Source of the DNA: Gammaproteobacteria bacterium
GTDB taxonomy: Bacteria > Pseudomonadota > Gammaproteobacteria > Chromatiales > Chromatiaceae
NCBI GenBank assembly: GCA_018812525.1
Contig: JAHJDE010000081.1
Span: 1 to 61,997, forward strand
DNA: 61,997 nt
Direction: 5' to 3'
The position numbers and the translations under genes are program-made. Below, one piece after another: positions 8,562-16,881 of the stretch. The notes beneath the pieces were generated by a model. It saw nothing but the letters and a program-made list of their open reading frames with translations. It did no database searches and had not been told where the DNA came from. Each line of letters begins with the position of its first letter. The stretch's first letter is position 1.

Positions 8562-8583
8562 GAGGAAAAGAGTACTTTTCCTC
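8562..8583. terminator. Perfect 9-bp dyad downstream of traD
   Basis: Arms GAGGAAAAG and CTTTTCCTC enclose the loop AGTA, about 95 bp after the traD stop. It may be a 3'-end hairpin of the traD message or an operator; there is no T-tract after it. Confidence 0.4.
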
Positions 8584-8901
8584 TCACACCCCACTCACCG
8601 TGTGGTGTTCTCGGCTTCGCTAACGCCTGCCTCCCGGAGCCGCGCAGGCACTGCCTTTTACCCCGCAACAACCCGCTAGCGGATGGCTAGCGACTTCATG
8701 CCCGAATCGGCAGAGGCCCAAGCCGTGGCGCCGTCTCTGGCCTGATAGCGGCGCCAATCCATCACAGCGTTTCGCCGCCACCCTTATATAGCAGGACGGC
8801 ACGGCGGTTATGGTTATATGTCCCCTTCATCCGTGGCATGGAGGGGTGGTGAGAAGCAAAGTGTATAGAACCAATGAAATGACCATCGCGGGTGTGCGTC
8901 G
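8584..8901. other. Intergenic region upstream of the relaxosome gene
   Basis: No gene is seen in these 318 bases. The stretch contains two close CGCTAG/GCTAGCG motifs near 8673-8692 and several short GC-rich dyads. It probably holds the promoter of the ribbon-helix-helix gene at 8902. The clustered CTAG motifs echo those at 12453-12528 and 13393-13412 and may be operator sites for a backbone regulator. Confidence 0.35.
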
Positions 8902-9279
8902 ATGAAACACAAAACAAAGAATATTGGTGTCCGTTTGACGGATGCCGAGTTGCTTGTCCTGTCATCCATCCCAGCGGAGAACTGCCCGTCGGCAATCCGC
9001 CATCTCATCAAATACTGGGCCGAGCGGGAGCACCAAAATGAACAGTTGCAGCAGATCGGCGACCGAATCAACGCCTCGCTCGCGAACCGGATAGACTCGC
9101 TGAATTTGCAAAGTCAGAGTGCGATTTCAGTCGAGCGCTGCCAGCCATGGAGAGCGAAGCGAGGGCTGGTAGTCCCCGATAGGCGTAGGGCGCGGGCGTG
9201 GGGCCGGAGTTGGTGGAGGGATTGGAAATCCCGCAAGCAGCGGAGGTCCTATGCAGAGCGCATCCCGACACGCCGTTAA
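8902..9279 (+). CDS. Ribbon-helix-helix relaxosome accessory protein (C-terminus doubtful)
   Basis: The first ~70 residues (NIGVRLTDAELLVLSSI, SAIRHLIKYWAERE) fit an N-terminal ribbon-helix-helix DNA-binding domain followed by a helix, as in MobC/TrwA/TraJ-type proteins that bind oriT. From about residue 72 the frame turns into an Arg/Trp-rich tail (VPDRRRARAWGRSW, RKQRRSYAERIPTRR) that reads through the structured DNA at 9108-9430. The true gene may therefore be truncated by, or end within, an inserted element. It lies between the coupling protein and relaxase genes, where R388 and F-like systems keep such accessory factors. Confidence 0.5.
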   Translation: MKHKTKNIGVRLTDAELLVLSSIPAENCPSAIRHLIKYWAEREHQNEQLQQIGDRINASLANRIDSLNLQSQSAISVERCQPWRAKRGLVVPDRRRARAWGRSWWRDWKSRKQRRSYAERIPTRR

Positions 9280-9430
9280 GCCATTTGCGGGAGTTGTGAC
9301 GGAGGGCTCCCCAACGAGGGAGTCCGGAGTCGCAACGGACGCAGGGCGATCGGGGCACAAAGAGTTGTCGAAGATCGAGTGCGTTTTGGGGACTGGGACG
9401 TCCCAAAACGTATAACGAGATCGAAGACAC
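9108..9430. other. Structured region upstream of the relaxase, candidate oriT
   Basis: Three nested dyads are visible: CCCGCAA (9230-9236) with TTGCGGG (9285-9291); a long imperfect hairpin at 9294-9335 (arms TTGTGACGGAGGGCTCCC and GGGAGTCCGGAGTCGCAA, with an internal GGA/GGA loop); and CGTTTTGGG (9382-9390) with CCCAAAACG (9402-9410). Position directly upstream of a MOBF relaxase and this density of inverted repeats fit an oriT/nic region. The alternative is a small non-autonomous insertion that cut the preceding ribbon-helix-helix gene. I could not recognise a known nic core. Confidence 0.45.
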
Positions 9431-9621
9431 CCCGATCCATTGTGGAATCTATCCGTGAATCAATCCAGGCAATTCCGCGTCATAATTCCAATGAAACAGG
9501 CGTTGCTATTTTACGGAAGGGGCTTGCCGAAACTATAAAACACGGCCTTATTCCCCTGGCGCAATTGGACCGGAGGGGACCGCTATCCCATGTTGTTGAT
9601 TTGCTGGAGGGCCGGCAATAA
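9379..9621 (+). CDS. Small hypothetical protein coupled to the relaxase gene
   Basis: An 80-residue frame beginning with GTG; its stop TAA shares a base with the relaxase ATG (TAATG), a typical coupling arrangement. The start overlaps the CGTTTTGGG inverted repeat, so a later GTG (near residue 22, VESIRESIQ) may be the real one. The sequence is helical and charged (ILRKGLAETIKHGLIPLAQL). It could be the displaced C-terminal half of the upstream accessory gene. No family recognised. Confidence 0.4.
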   Translation: MRFGDWDVPKRITRSKTPRSIVESIRESIQAIPRHNSNETGVAILRKGLAETIKHGLIPLAQLDRRGPLSHVVDLLEGRQ

Positions 9622-12452
9622 TGATGAGTATATCTGGCATGGCCGGGGCTGCGGCAGCGTCCTATTTTTCGCTAGTGGAAAATGAGAAAGGGACCAAGAG
9701 TCGTGGTCCAGATGAGTATTATTCCCAGGGAGGGGATTCGCCGGGGACCTGGCACGGCGAGGGGGCCAAGGCCCTGGAATTGTCTGGCACGGTGAAGGGC
9801 GAGCAGTTCCGTCGGATCGCTGCCGGATATCGTCCCGACACGGGGGAGCCGGGTGTGCAGAACGCCGGTTCCGGGGATCGCCGTGCGGGTTGGGATCTGA
9901 CCCTGAGCGCGCCCAAGTCGGTCTCCGTGGCGATGGCTGTTGCCAATGAAAATGACCGGGAGTCGATCATTGCAGCCCACCGCCAGGCGGTCGATGCGGC
10001 AATGTGTTATGTCGAGCGGGAGGCTGCCTTTACGAGACGAGGACATGCCGGCGCCACGCAGGAGACAGCGGGGCTGGTGATCAGCAGATTCGCGCATCAA
10101 ACGAGCCGGGAGGGCGACCCGCAACTTCACAGCCATAATTTTGTTCACAACCTCGCCGTCCGGGCGGATGGTTCGACTTGAACCCTCGAATCGAGACATT
10201 TTTATATCCACCAAAAGACCGCAGGGGCGCTTTATCGAGCCGAACTGGCACATCGGTTGAGAGAACGGGGATTCGCCGTCGAGCGGGAGGGCGAATCCTT
10301 CCGGATGACGGTGATTTCAAAGGAGGCCGAGCAGGAATTTAGCACCCGCCGGCAACAAATCGAGGCCGAGTTAGCCCGCACGGGAATGGCAGGGGCGCGG
10401 GCTTCGGAGATCGCCACTTTGGCCACACGCCAGGCCAAGGACAAGGACGCCACTCCGGAAAAACTGACCGAGGAGTGGCGGGAAAGAGCCGCCCAATTTG
10501 GCATCACCGCCGAGACGATTTCCCAGGTCAGAGCCGTCCATGCCGTGGAGGGAAAAGCCCCCTCCGATGGGGCGTGGGTGATGGAGATCGCCACGGAAAA
10601 TACCGCCGTCGCCCGTGCCCAGGATGTGGTCTATGTCGCTGCGGTAATTGCCCAGGAGGGGGGCGGGGCCAGGGAGGCGGAGCGGTTAATGGCCGAGGCC
10701 AAGGCTTGCGCAATTGAGTTAAAAAAGACGGTGGAATTCGAGGTCGAAACCGGGAGCGGAACGAGGTTAAAAACCGTCGAAAAAGTTGGCTACACCACCC
10801 CCGAAATCCAGCGAGCAGAGAAGGCAGTTGCCGGGTGGGCGCAGCGGAATTCTGTGTCCGGAAATCATGCCGTTGCATCGCAATCCGCTATTCAAAGAGT
10901 GGAGCAGCGGCAGGGCTACCAGCTCACTACAGAGCAGCGCCGGGCGGTTGAAGTCCTGACCCAATCGCATTCCGCCGCCGCCATGGTGGGCGATGCGGGC
11001 AGCGGGAAATCGACCACCATGAATGCCGTGCGTGAAGCCTATGAGCAGGCCGGTTACAGGGTCATCGGCACGGCCCCGAGCGCCAAGGCCGCTGCTGAAC
11101 TCGAAAAGTCGGCCGGTATCCAGTCACAGACCGTCGATTCCTTCAATCTCCGTCATTCCGGCACGGAAACTGAGCCAAAGGCCCATTCCGCTGGCGACCC
11201 CGAGCTTGACGCCAAAACCGTCGTCGTCGTTGAGGAGGCGGGGATGAGTGACGTTCGGCAGATCCGGCAACTGACCGGGGCGGTGGAGAGGGCCGGGGCA
11301 AAAGTCATTCTCATCGGCGATCATAAACAACTGCAACCGGTCGGCGCGGGAGCGCCTTTCAGGGCCGTGGTGGAGCGGATCGAAACCGTCCGGCTCCAGG
11401 AGATCCACCGCCAGCGGGATGCCGGGGACCGGCAGGCCGTTAGGGATCTGAGCCAGGGCCGGGCTGCCGAAGCCTTGGGCCACTACCTCGCCCAAGGTCG
11501 GGTCGCTGTAGCCCAGACACATCAAAAGGCTATGCAACAGATCGCTAGCAAAACAATAGAGGCTATCGACCGACACGGCTCCCAGAGTGCCGTGGCCTTG
11601 GCCTCGACCAATAAGGCGGTCTCGGACATCAACCAGGCCGTCCGCGCCCAAATCAAGGCCCGAGGGGAACTTCAGGGCGGGCGAGTTTACAGCTGCCTCC
11701 GAGAGGCCGGGACCGATAAATGGGACAGGTCGGAGAAACGCCACCATGAGAAAGGCGAATTCGCCAGCGGTGATCGGGTGGTCTATTCGGGCCGAAACGA
11801 CAAGCGGGAAGCCCTCAACCGCTCGGACGTGGGAACCGTCGTTTCCCTGTCGGAGAAAGTCGTCACCGTCAAACTCGACCGAGACGGCTCGATTCGCCAT
11901 ATCGATCCATCCCGCCAGGACCTTCGCCACGGCTACGCACTGACGACCCATAAAGCCCAGGGCATGACCGTCGAAAAGGCGGTTGTTTATATCCAGGGTC
12001 AGAACCTGAGCCGGGAGCTGGCCTACGTCCAGGCCAGCCGGGCCAAGGGGGAAACTGAATTCGTGACCACCCGCACCCAGGTGGAAAAGCTCGCCCGTGA
12101 TGCCCCGCCATCACGGGAGACCGCCGCCATGGTTCAAGCCATCGAGAAAGCCCGCCTGGATCGAGGCCAGGCCCCTTCCCTACAGCCGGAGCATACGGCC
12201 ACCGCAGCCGGGGCGGCGGAATATCTCCAGCGGCATGCGCCGGGAGCAGTTTCCCATCGGGGCACGACCGCCGCCGACAGGGATCTGGCGACACTGGCGG
12301 AAGCAGCCAAAGGCATGGCCGAGTCGAAACAATCGGAATCCACCCTGGATTGGCAGGAGGTCAGGGGCGGAGGGCAAGAGCCCGAAGCGGAACGAGACCA
12401 GCAACAGGCCGTCGAGGTTGAGGTCGAATATGACGGGCTCGATCACAGCTAG
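9621..12452 (+). pseudogene. traI: TrwC/TraI-type MOBF relaxase-helicase with in-frame UGA
   Basis: Read through one TGA at 10179-10181, a single frame gives a 943-residue MOBF relaxase. The N-terminal relaxase domain has SYF near residue 15 and EYY at 32-34 (candidate catalytic tyrosines) and a three-histidine metal site HQTSREGDPQLHSH (H159, H170, H172). The helicase part has Walker A GDAGSGKS (457-464), VVVVEEAGMSD, and the C-terminal YALTTHKAQGMTVEKA motif of UvrD_C_2. The TGA is codon 187, where TrwC has the Trp of DGQWRAL, so TGG-to-TGA is the simplest explanation. As written, translation gives a 186-residue relaxase fragment; a restart near 10257 would give a 731-residue helicase part. 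Nonsense mutation, readthrough or base-call error are all possible. Confidence 0.85.
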
Positions 12453-12528
12453 ACGTAACTAGGTATTGCTAGCTTAGTTCTGTCTTTAGCGCTAGCATAT
12501 GACTAGCGAGTAACTAGGATGATGGATT
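12453..12528. promoter_or_regulatory. CTAG-rich intergenic control region
   Basis: This 76-bp gap and the preceding stop region contain six CTAG tetramers, including two GCTAGC palindromes and two AACTAGG copies. CTAG is rare in most proteobacterial DNA. TTTAGCGCTAGC near 12484 loosely resembles a Kor-type operator half. A regulator binding here could control the downstream membrane-protein gene. This is inference from motif clustering. Confidence 0.35.
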
Positions 12529-13395
12529 ATGGTGTTTCTTTCTGGACTGATTGCACTTTCTGCCTCGGCTATGCTGCTGTACCATAACATGGAATTCTGG
12601 ACCGGTGTGGTCGGCAAACCGGGGATTGCCTGGGCACTGGTGATGGAGGCGGTGGCACTGTTCCTCTGGTACCGGGGTAACCGGCTGATGGCAGTATTGG
12701 CATCCCTGATCGTGATCACCGGACCTTTGTATGTCCTGAGCTATCCGGTCCTTTCCGAAAGCATCGAAAAGGGAGTGAATGCCGCGTTGATCATCGAAAG
12801 CCGGGCCGAAATTGCCTCCCTGGAATCCTCTCTGACCCAGTACCAGGGTAATAGCGGTCGACGTTCCGGTTGGGCGGATCGCATCGATCAGGCGCGTCGG
12901 CGTCTGGACGAGGCCAGGGGTGAATTGCGCGATCTGCTGCAACAGGAGCGGGGAAAGCGGCAGGGATTCCAGCGGGTCATTGTGGTGAGCCTTCAGGTAG
13001 CGGCGGTGATTCTGATGATGGTCGCGCAGATTCTGGCGGTTTCCGATCTGCGGAAATGGTTTCGACCTGCCTTTCGGCCCATCGAAACCGCCGAAAATCC
13101 CCCCGATTCCGGCAGGGGAACGGCAACGAATCCCGCTCCGGTTTGTGATGCCCCTCCTCCCCTCCCTTTCGACCGGCGTTCACTCCTTTCGAAAAGGATT
13201 GCCGAGGCACTGACCCTGCCCGACTTCAGCGGCAAGGGGACGCTCCTGGCCCAGGCCTGCGGGGTCAGACCCGCCGACATCTCCCTGCTCATCAATCATG
13301 ACCGGCGGCAACGGGAGGGGAGGGAAACGGCCTCCCAGCGCGTGGTTGAAAAGGTCGAGTGCTATTTGAGGGATCGAGGGGGTGGCATTCGCTAG
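12529..13395 (+). CDS. Membrane protein with coiled coil and cytoplasmic tail
   Basis: A 288-residue protein with GTG/ATG start after AGGATGATGG. Three hydrophobic segments lie in residues ~2-80, a charged coiled-coil stretch at ~95-145 (LESSLTQYQ, RRRLDEARGELRDLLQQ), a fourth membrane segment at ~155-180 (VVSLQVAAVILMMVAQIL), then a Pro-rich linker and a C-terminal ~80-residue domain that looks helix-turn-helix-like (FSGKGTLLAQACGVRPADISLLIN). Such proteins are common downstream of MOBF relaxases on plasmids, but the function is unknown. CTAG motifs flank both ends of the gene. Confidence 0.55.
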   Translation: MVFLSGLIALSASAMLLYHNMEFWTGVVGKPGIAWALVMEAVALFLWYRGNRLMAVLASLIVITGPLYVLSYPVLSESIEKGVNAALIIESRAEIASLESSLTQYQGNSGRRSGWADRIDQARRRLDEARGELRDLLQQERGKRQGFQRVIVVSLQVAAVILMMVAQILAVSDLRKWFRPAFRPIETAENPPDSGRGTATNPAPVCDAPPPLPFDRRSLLSKRIAEALTLPDFSGKGTLLAQACGVRPADISLLINHDRRQREGRETASQRVVEKVECYLRDRGGGIR

Positions 13396-13450
13396 ACGCC
13401 GGCTAGCGCCTGCTATACGATCCCCGGCATTATCCCTTTCCGTGAACCCC

Positions 13451-13675
13451 ATGAAACAACGCGAGCAACTCTCAGTTTGGATGCCCCCTGGCACCAAGGC
13501 GCGGATCAAGGCGCTGGCAGGGGAGCGGGAACCCATCGCCTCGGTGCTCTGCCGGGGGCTGGATGCCCTGGAGCATCAATCCCCAACGGACGGGAAGTCC
13601 AATCTCATCTCTCGGCTTGAGGCGCTGGAGGCAAGGGTCCAGGCGCTGGAGTCCATCGAAAACAGGTCGCGCTAG
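13451..13675 (+). CDS. Small RHH-like protein with C-terminal coiled coil
   Basis: A 74-residue protein starting at the ATG at 13451 (a longer frame from 13382 overlaps the previous gene). LSVWMPPGTKARIKALAG resembles the beta-strand and first helix of plasmid CopG/MobC-like proteins, and the C-terminal third (LEALEARVQALESIE) is a heptad coiled coil. It is probably a DNA-binding backbone protein, though no strong RBS is visible. Confidence 0.4.
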   Translation: MKQREQLSVWMPPGTKARIKALAGEREPIASVLCRGLDALEHQSPTDGKSNLISRLEALEARVQALESIENRSR

Positions 13676-13730
13676 GGACATCGTCCACTGTTTCACGGCT
13701 TCCCCCGCCGCAAGCCCATGGGGTAATGAA

Positions 13731-13747
13731 AACGAATATACTTCGTT
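13731..13747. promoter_or_regulatory. Operator-like dyad upstream of parDE-type pair
   Basis: The inverted repeat AACGAA-TATAC-TTCGTT lies 26 bp before the antitoxin ATG and just before its AGAAGGAG ribosome binding site. RHH antitoxins commonly autoregulate through such a dyad over their promoter. Confidence 0.5.
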
Positions 13748-13772
13748 AGTACCTACAGAAGGAGACCGGGCC

Positions 13773-14051
13773 ATGTCGAAAGAAGCCGTTTTCACCCTGA
13801 AGCTAGAACCTGAACTGCGGACCGAGTTCATGGCGGAGGCCGAGGCCGTCCACCGGCCGGCGTCTCAGGTCCTCCGCGATTTGATGCGCGAGTTTATCCG
13901 GCGTCAGCGCGAAGCGCGGGAATACGATGAATTTTTGCATCACAAGGTCGAGGCCGGTCGGGCCTCGATGCGCGCCGGCTTGGGCCGCTCGAATAACGAG
14001 GTGGAAGCCGACTTCGCCGCGCGGCGTGCCGGTGTGGTGAGCCCCCCGTGA
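13773..14051 (+). CDS. RHH antitoxin of a ParDE-type module
   Basis: A 92-residue protein, start fixed by AGAAGGAG 8 nt upstream. The N-terminus (AVFTLKLEPELRTEFMAEAEA, then RPASQVLRDLMREFIRRQ) is a ribbon-helix-helix DNA-binding domain, and the C-terminal tail (NNEVEADFAARRAG) is the toxin-wrapping segment typical of ParD/RelB-like antitoxins. The stop overlaps the GTG start of the toxin gene. It would neutralise the ParE-like toxin and repress the operon through the dyad at 13731-13747. Confidence 0.75.
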   Translation: MSKEAVFTLKLEPELRTEFMAEAEAVHRPASQVLRDLMREFIRRQREAREYDEFLHHKVEAGRASMRAGLGRSNNEVEADFAARRAGVVSPP

Positions 14052-14332
14052 GGGTCATCTGGACGCCCGAGGCCCAGCAAGACCGTGTTGATATCTGGGA
14101 TTACATTGCTGCCGACAATCCACCGGCGGCTGCCCGGATGGATACGCTTTTCAGCGATGCAGCGGCCCGGCTGGCCGAACACCCCAGGCTAGGCCGGCCG
14201 GGGAAGATACCCGGCACCCGCGAGCTGATCCCGCATGAAAGCTATCGCCTGGTGTACGAGATCGAAAACGAAACCGCATGGATACTGGCCTTGGTCCATA
14301 CGGCCAGGCAGTGGCCACCGGTGCGAAGCTGA
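14048..14332 (+). CDS. ParE/RelE-family toxin
   Basis: A 94-residue protein of the RelE/ParE superfamily. WTPEAQQDRVDIWDYIAADNP, LAEHPRLGRPG, GTRELIPHESYRLVYEIE and a C-terminal ILALVHTARQWPP all match the ParE pattern (the final HxxRxWP motif is characteristic). The GTG start overlaps the antitoxin stop by four bases. ParE proteins usually poison gyrase; others of the fold cleave mRNA. The pair would stabilise the plasmid-like backbone. Confidence 0.8.
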   Translation: MRVIWTPEAQQDRVDIWDYIAADNPPAAARMDTLFSDAAARLAEHPRLGRPGKIPGTRELIPHESYRLVYEIENETAWILALVHTARQWPPVRS

Positions 14333-14559
14333 TGGTGGGAGAGAAGGACAAGGCTCCCAAGGGTTTGCCTGCCATTCCCAGTTTGGTCGTTCCTTCATGT
14401 TGGGCGGGAACGATCAAATGAGTAAACGGTAGCTCGGTGGAGTTTGGCGCGCACCGCCGTTTGGGTTTCAAATCCCGGCGGGGCCGCGAGCACCGGTAAC
14501 GCGTCGATATCCGCTCCGTTGATGAAAAGATCCCGTGGATTTTGTTGGGCTTGGCGTTC

Positions 14560-15059
14560 CTTGCTGGCCGAATGGGGGCTGTTCGGCTCGTAGCGGTTGG
14601 TCTCGGCAAAAGGCGGTTCGCTCTTCGAAAGCGAACCATACACCTCGTCCGTAGATACGTGCAGGAACCTAAACCCCCCTCTCCCCCTGAGGGAGGGGCT
14701 GGGGTGATGGTATTCCAATACCCCCGCACCGCTTCCAGTAGATGGAAGGTGCCGACGATGTTGGTCTGGATGAAATCTTCCGGCCCGTAGATGGAGCGAT
14801 CGACATGCGATTCCGCCGCAAAGTTGATGACCGCGCGCGGCTGATGCTCGGCAAACGGGTGTTCGACTAGGGCGCTGTCACCGATGTCGCCCTGGATGAA
14901 AACATGGCGCGCATCGCCCCCCAGCGCAGCCAGGTTCTGCCGGTTGCCGGCGTAGGTCAGCTTGTCGAGGTTGATAACCGGCTCGTTGCCTGCGACCAGC
15001 CAGTCCAACACATAATTAGCGCCGATAAAGAAGCCGGTGCCACCCGTAATCAGAATCAT
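14560..15059 (-). pseudogene. rfbB: dTDP-glucose 4,6-dehydratase remnant
   Basis: The frame starting at 15059 reads MILITGGTGFFIGANYVLDW with the NAD-binding GGTGFFIG motif, LDKLTYAGNRQNLAAL and [13 protein letters not shown], all hallmarks of RfbB/RmlB. Near 14700 the reading frame shifts by an insertion of a C/G-rich palindromic repeat; the homology then continues in another frame as [15 protein letters not shown] up to SPHSASK, where it stops. The gene is thus both frameshifted and truncated to about half the usual ~350 residues. It is a relic of a nucleotide-sugar gene, perhaps from an older capsule or LPS locus. Confidence 0.8.
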
Positions 15060-15069
15060 TGCTTCTCCT

Positions 15070-15955
15070 TTACTGATTACTTTCCTCGATGCTGGCAATC
15101 TGCTGCCGGGTCAGGCCCGTCGCCTGAGTGATCAGGTCAACCGCCACGCCCGCTATTAGGAGGTTCCTGGCAACACGCTCTATCCCTTGCTCTATTCCTT
15201 GTTCTATCCCTTGTTTCATCCCCTTCGCCACACCCTGCTCCAGCCCCTTCTGCTCGGCCAGCGCCAGCGCGGCGTTCTGGATATAGATGAACTCCTTGCG
15301 TTTGTGCTGGGTCTCCAGCTCATCCCTGCTGAGGTTGGCTTCATTGATGAGGGTGAAGGCCCGTTCCAGCTCGCCCCCCAGCTCCCTTGGCACGAAATCC
15401 AGCTTTCCGGCGTTCTTGACGAAGTAGATCCATTTGTCCTGGATGGTCTCCAGTTCAGGCAGGGTCTTGGTGAATTTGGGGAGTTCGACGAACAGGAGCT
15501 GGATGTCGTCGCTATAGTCGATGAAGGCCTCTTTTTCCAAGAGCTTGAAATAGGTGATGGTCTTGTCGGTGTCGCGGAACAGGGTGAAGTCGAGAATGCT
15601 CAGGGCGATGACGGGGTTGAGCAGGTGGTATTCATCGCCCTTGTCGAGTTGCACCGAGTAGTGCTTGGCGGCGTTGTAGAGCACCCGCTTTTCGAAACCC
15701 TGGTGGTTCAGCACCTGCATTTCAATGATGATACGGCTGCCATCGTCGAGCACCGCCTTGACATCGACAATAGGTATCCTTCATGCCCTTGAGCAGCGGA
15801 ATGCTGTAGGGATCAACGACGGTGGCGTCTTGGATCTTGCGCGGGCTGTCGGCGTAGATGATGGCGTTCAGGAAGCTGATCAGAATGTCCCTGCTGCCCT
15901 CACTGCCAAAGACCTTTTTGAAGGCGAAATCGGTTTTTACGTCGAGGAATCGCAT
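15070..15955 (-). pseudogene. Rpn-family recombination-promoting nuclease, frameshifted
   Basis: The N-terminal part (from 15955, MRFLDVKTDFAFKKVFGSEG) and the C-terminal part (15070-15753, containing RIIIEMQV and LFVELPKF) are the two halves of a PD-(D/E)XK Rpn/transposase_31-type protein. They are joined by a single-base frameshift near 15770, where KGMKDTY should run into VDVKAVLDDG. The C-terminus has a Gln-Gly-rich tract (GIEQGIEQGIE) as in other family members. The restored protein would be about 295 residues. Rpn proteins are DNA endonucleases that stimulate RecA-independent recombination and have been linked to phage defence. Confidence 0.75.
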
Positions 15956-16075
15956 GGCCGTTGCTCCGGTGGTGAGGGGGCTATTGTAGCCCTATATTCC
16001 GGGCGGAAAACCGTGATGGGAGCTTCACCGGACACATCCATTTCCGTTAGGCCAGACGCCTATTGTCCTATCGGG

Positions 16076-16348
16076 TTAGCGCTTGAGGTCGCGGTAGAAG
16101 TTTTCGTGGGGGCCGACGGCAAGCCAGGTTCGCGTCGTCGCATCCCATAAGTAGGCGAGCAGATACTGCTGGTTGATGCAGTCGAACTTGTATACCCAAA
16201 CACCGGTAAGATCGCCCTTTTTTTCCTCACCGAGCATTGGGTTTGCGATAAGCTCGCGCATGGCGTCATGGACAGCATCACGCTGATTGACGTGCAGTTT
16301 TTTGTAGACCCGTTTGAATGCCGAGCGTTGGTGTAGCGCAATGGTCAT
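16076..16348 (-). CDS. RelE/ParE-superfamily toxin
   Basis: A 90-residue protein with YKKLHVNQRDAVHDAMRELI, GDLTGVWVYKFDCINQQYLLAYLW and the final VGPHENFYRDLKR, matching the type II RelE/ParE toxin fold (a C-terminal GxHxxxYRxLK motif is common in this subgroup). It overlaps the upstream antitoxin stop by four bases (ATGA). Such toxins are usually ribosome-dependent mRNA interferases, but the target is not deduced from sequence. Confidence 0.8.
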   Translation of the reverse strand: MTIALHQRSAFKRVYKKLHVNQRDAVHDAMRELIANPMLGEEKKGDLTGVWVYKFDCINQQYLLAYLWDATTRTWLAVGPHENFYRDLKR

Positions 16349-16557
16349 GCATCGGGCAACTCAAAGGGTTCCGACTCTTCCTCCATCGCCTGCAGTGTGT
16401 CGCGCACAAACTCAATCGGCAGATCGGGATTGTCAAGTGCGGCACGACCCACCTTGGCCCAGTAAGCCACTTGTTGAGGGATCGAGCGCATCTCGGCCTT
16501 GGCGCGCACTTTGGCAGTTTCGTACAAGGCATTGTCAATTCGAATCGAAATACTCAT
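16345..16557 (-). CDS. ParD-like antitoxin
   Basis: A 70-residue protein; the start at 16557 is chosen because AGGAGGAGCT precedes it at good spacing. MSISIRIDNALYETAKVRAK is an RHH-like strand-helix unit, and SIPQQVAYWAKVGRAALDNPD matches the ParD_like antitoxin family. It is translated first and coupled to the RelE-type toxin gene. Together they form a second TA module in the scrap region between the plasmid backbone and capsule genes. Confidence 0.75.
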   Translation of the reverse strand: MSISIRIDNALYETAKVRAKAEMRSIPQQVAYWAKVGRAALDNPDLPIEFVRDTLQAMEEESEPFELPDA

Positions 16558-16782
16558 GACAGCTCCTCCTGTGGCAAGACGCCACAATTGTAGTTTCTCG
16601 CCATCCCGGAGTCAAACCATGATCACCAACCTCAACAAAAGGGACTGCCCCCCTCGCCCCGCGTCAAACAAAGTGGCTGTCCTTTTGTTCTTGCCAACAC
16701 GCCGTGCCCGTTACTCGGGCAACAATGTCCAGCCGATGGCGTGATTTTGGTGGAGCTCGAAGTGGCTAATGATGGGCCGACC

Positions 16783-16881
16783 GGGATGGCATGGCCGCCT
16801 TCCTGGAAGGCCAGGGAGGGCGCCGTGCCAGGAGCGCGGCAGCGAAGCTGCCAAGAGCGTACGAGTGGGAGCGGAGCGTCT
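16783..16881 (-). repeat. ~100-bp dispersed repeat, copy 1
   Basis: On the minus strand this segment begins AGACGCTCCGCTCCCACTCG, passes through CTCTTGGCAGC..CGCTGCCGCGCTCC and ends CTTCCAGGAAGGC..GCCATCCC. The same ~100 bp recurs on the plus strand at about 60033-60134 and 60990-61092. Internal dyads (GGCAGCTTCGCTGCC; CTTCCAGGAAG) suggest a REP/MITE-like element. It starts exactly at the stop codon of the neighbouring Rpn gene. Confidence 0.8.

Noticed and set aside
10179-10181. Selenocysteine or alternative genetic code as explanation of the TGA in the relaxase
   Set aside because: The position corresponds to Trp, no SECIS-like element was recognised, and other genes here use TGA as a normal stop and TGG for Trp.
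14333-14559. Possible continuation of rfbB or a new gene on the minus strand
   Set aside because: Similarity to RfbB ends at SASK near 14560 and the remaining frames show no recognisable motif.
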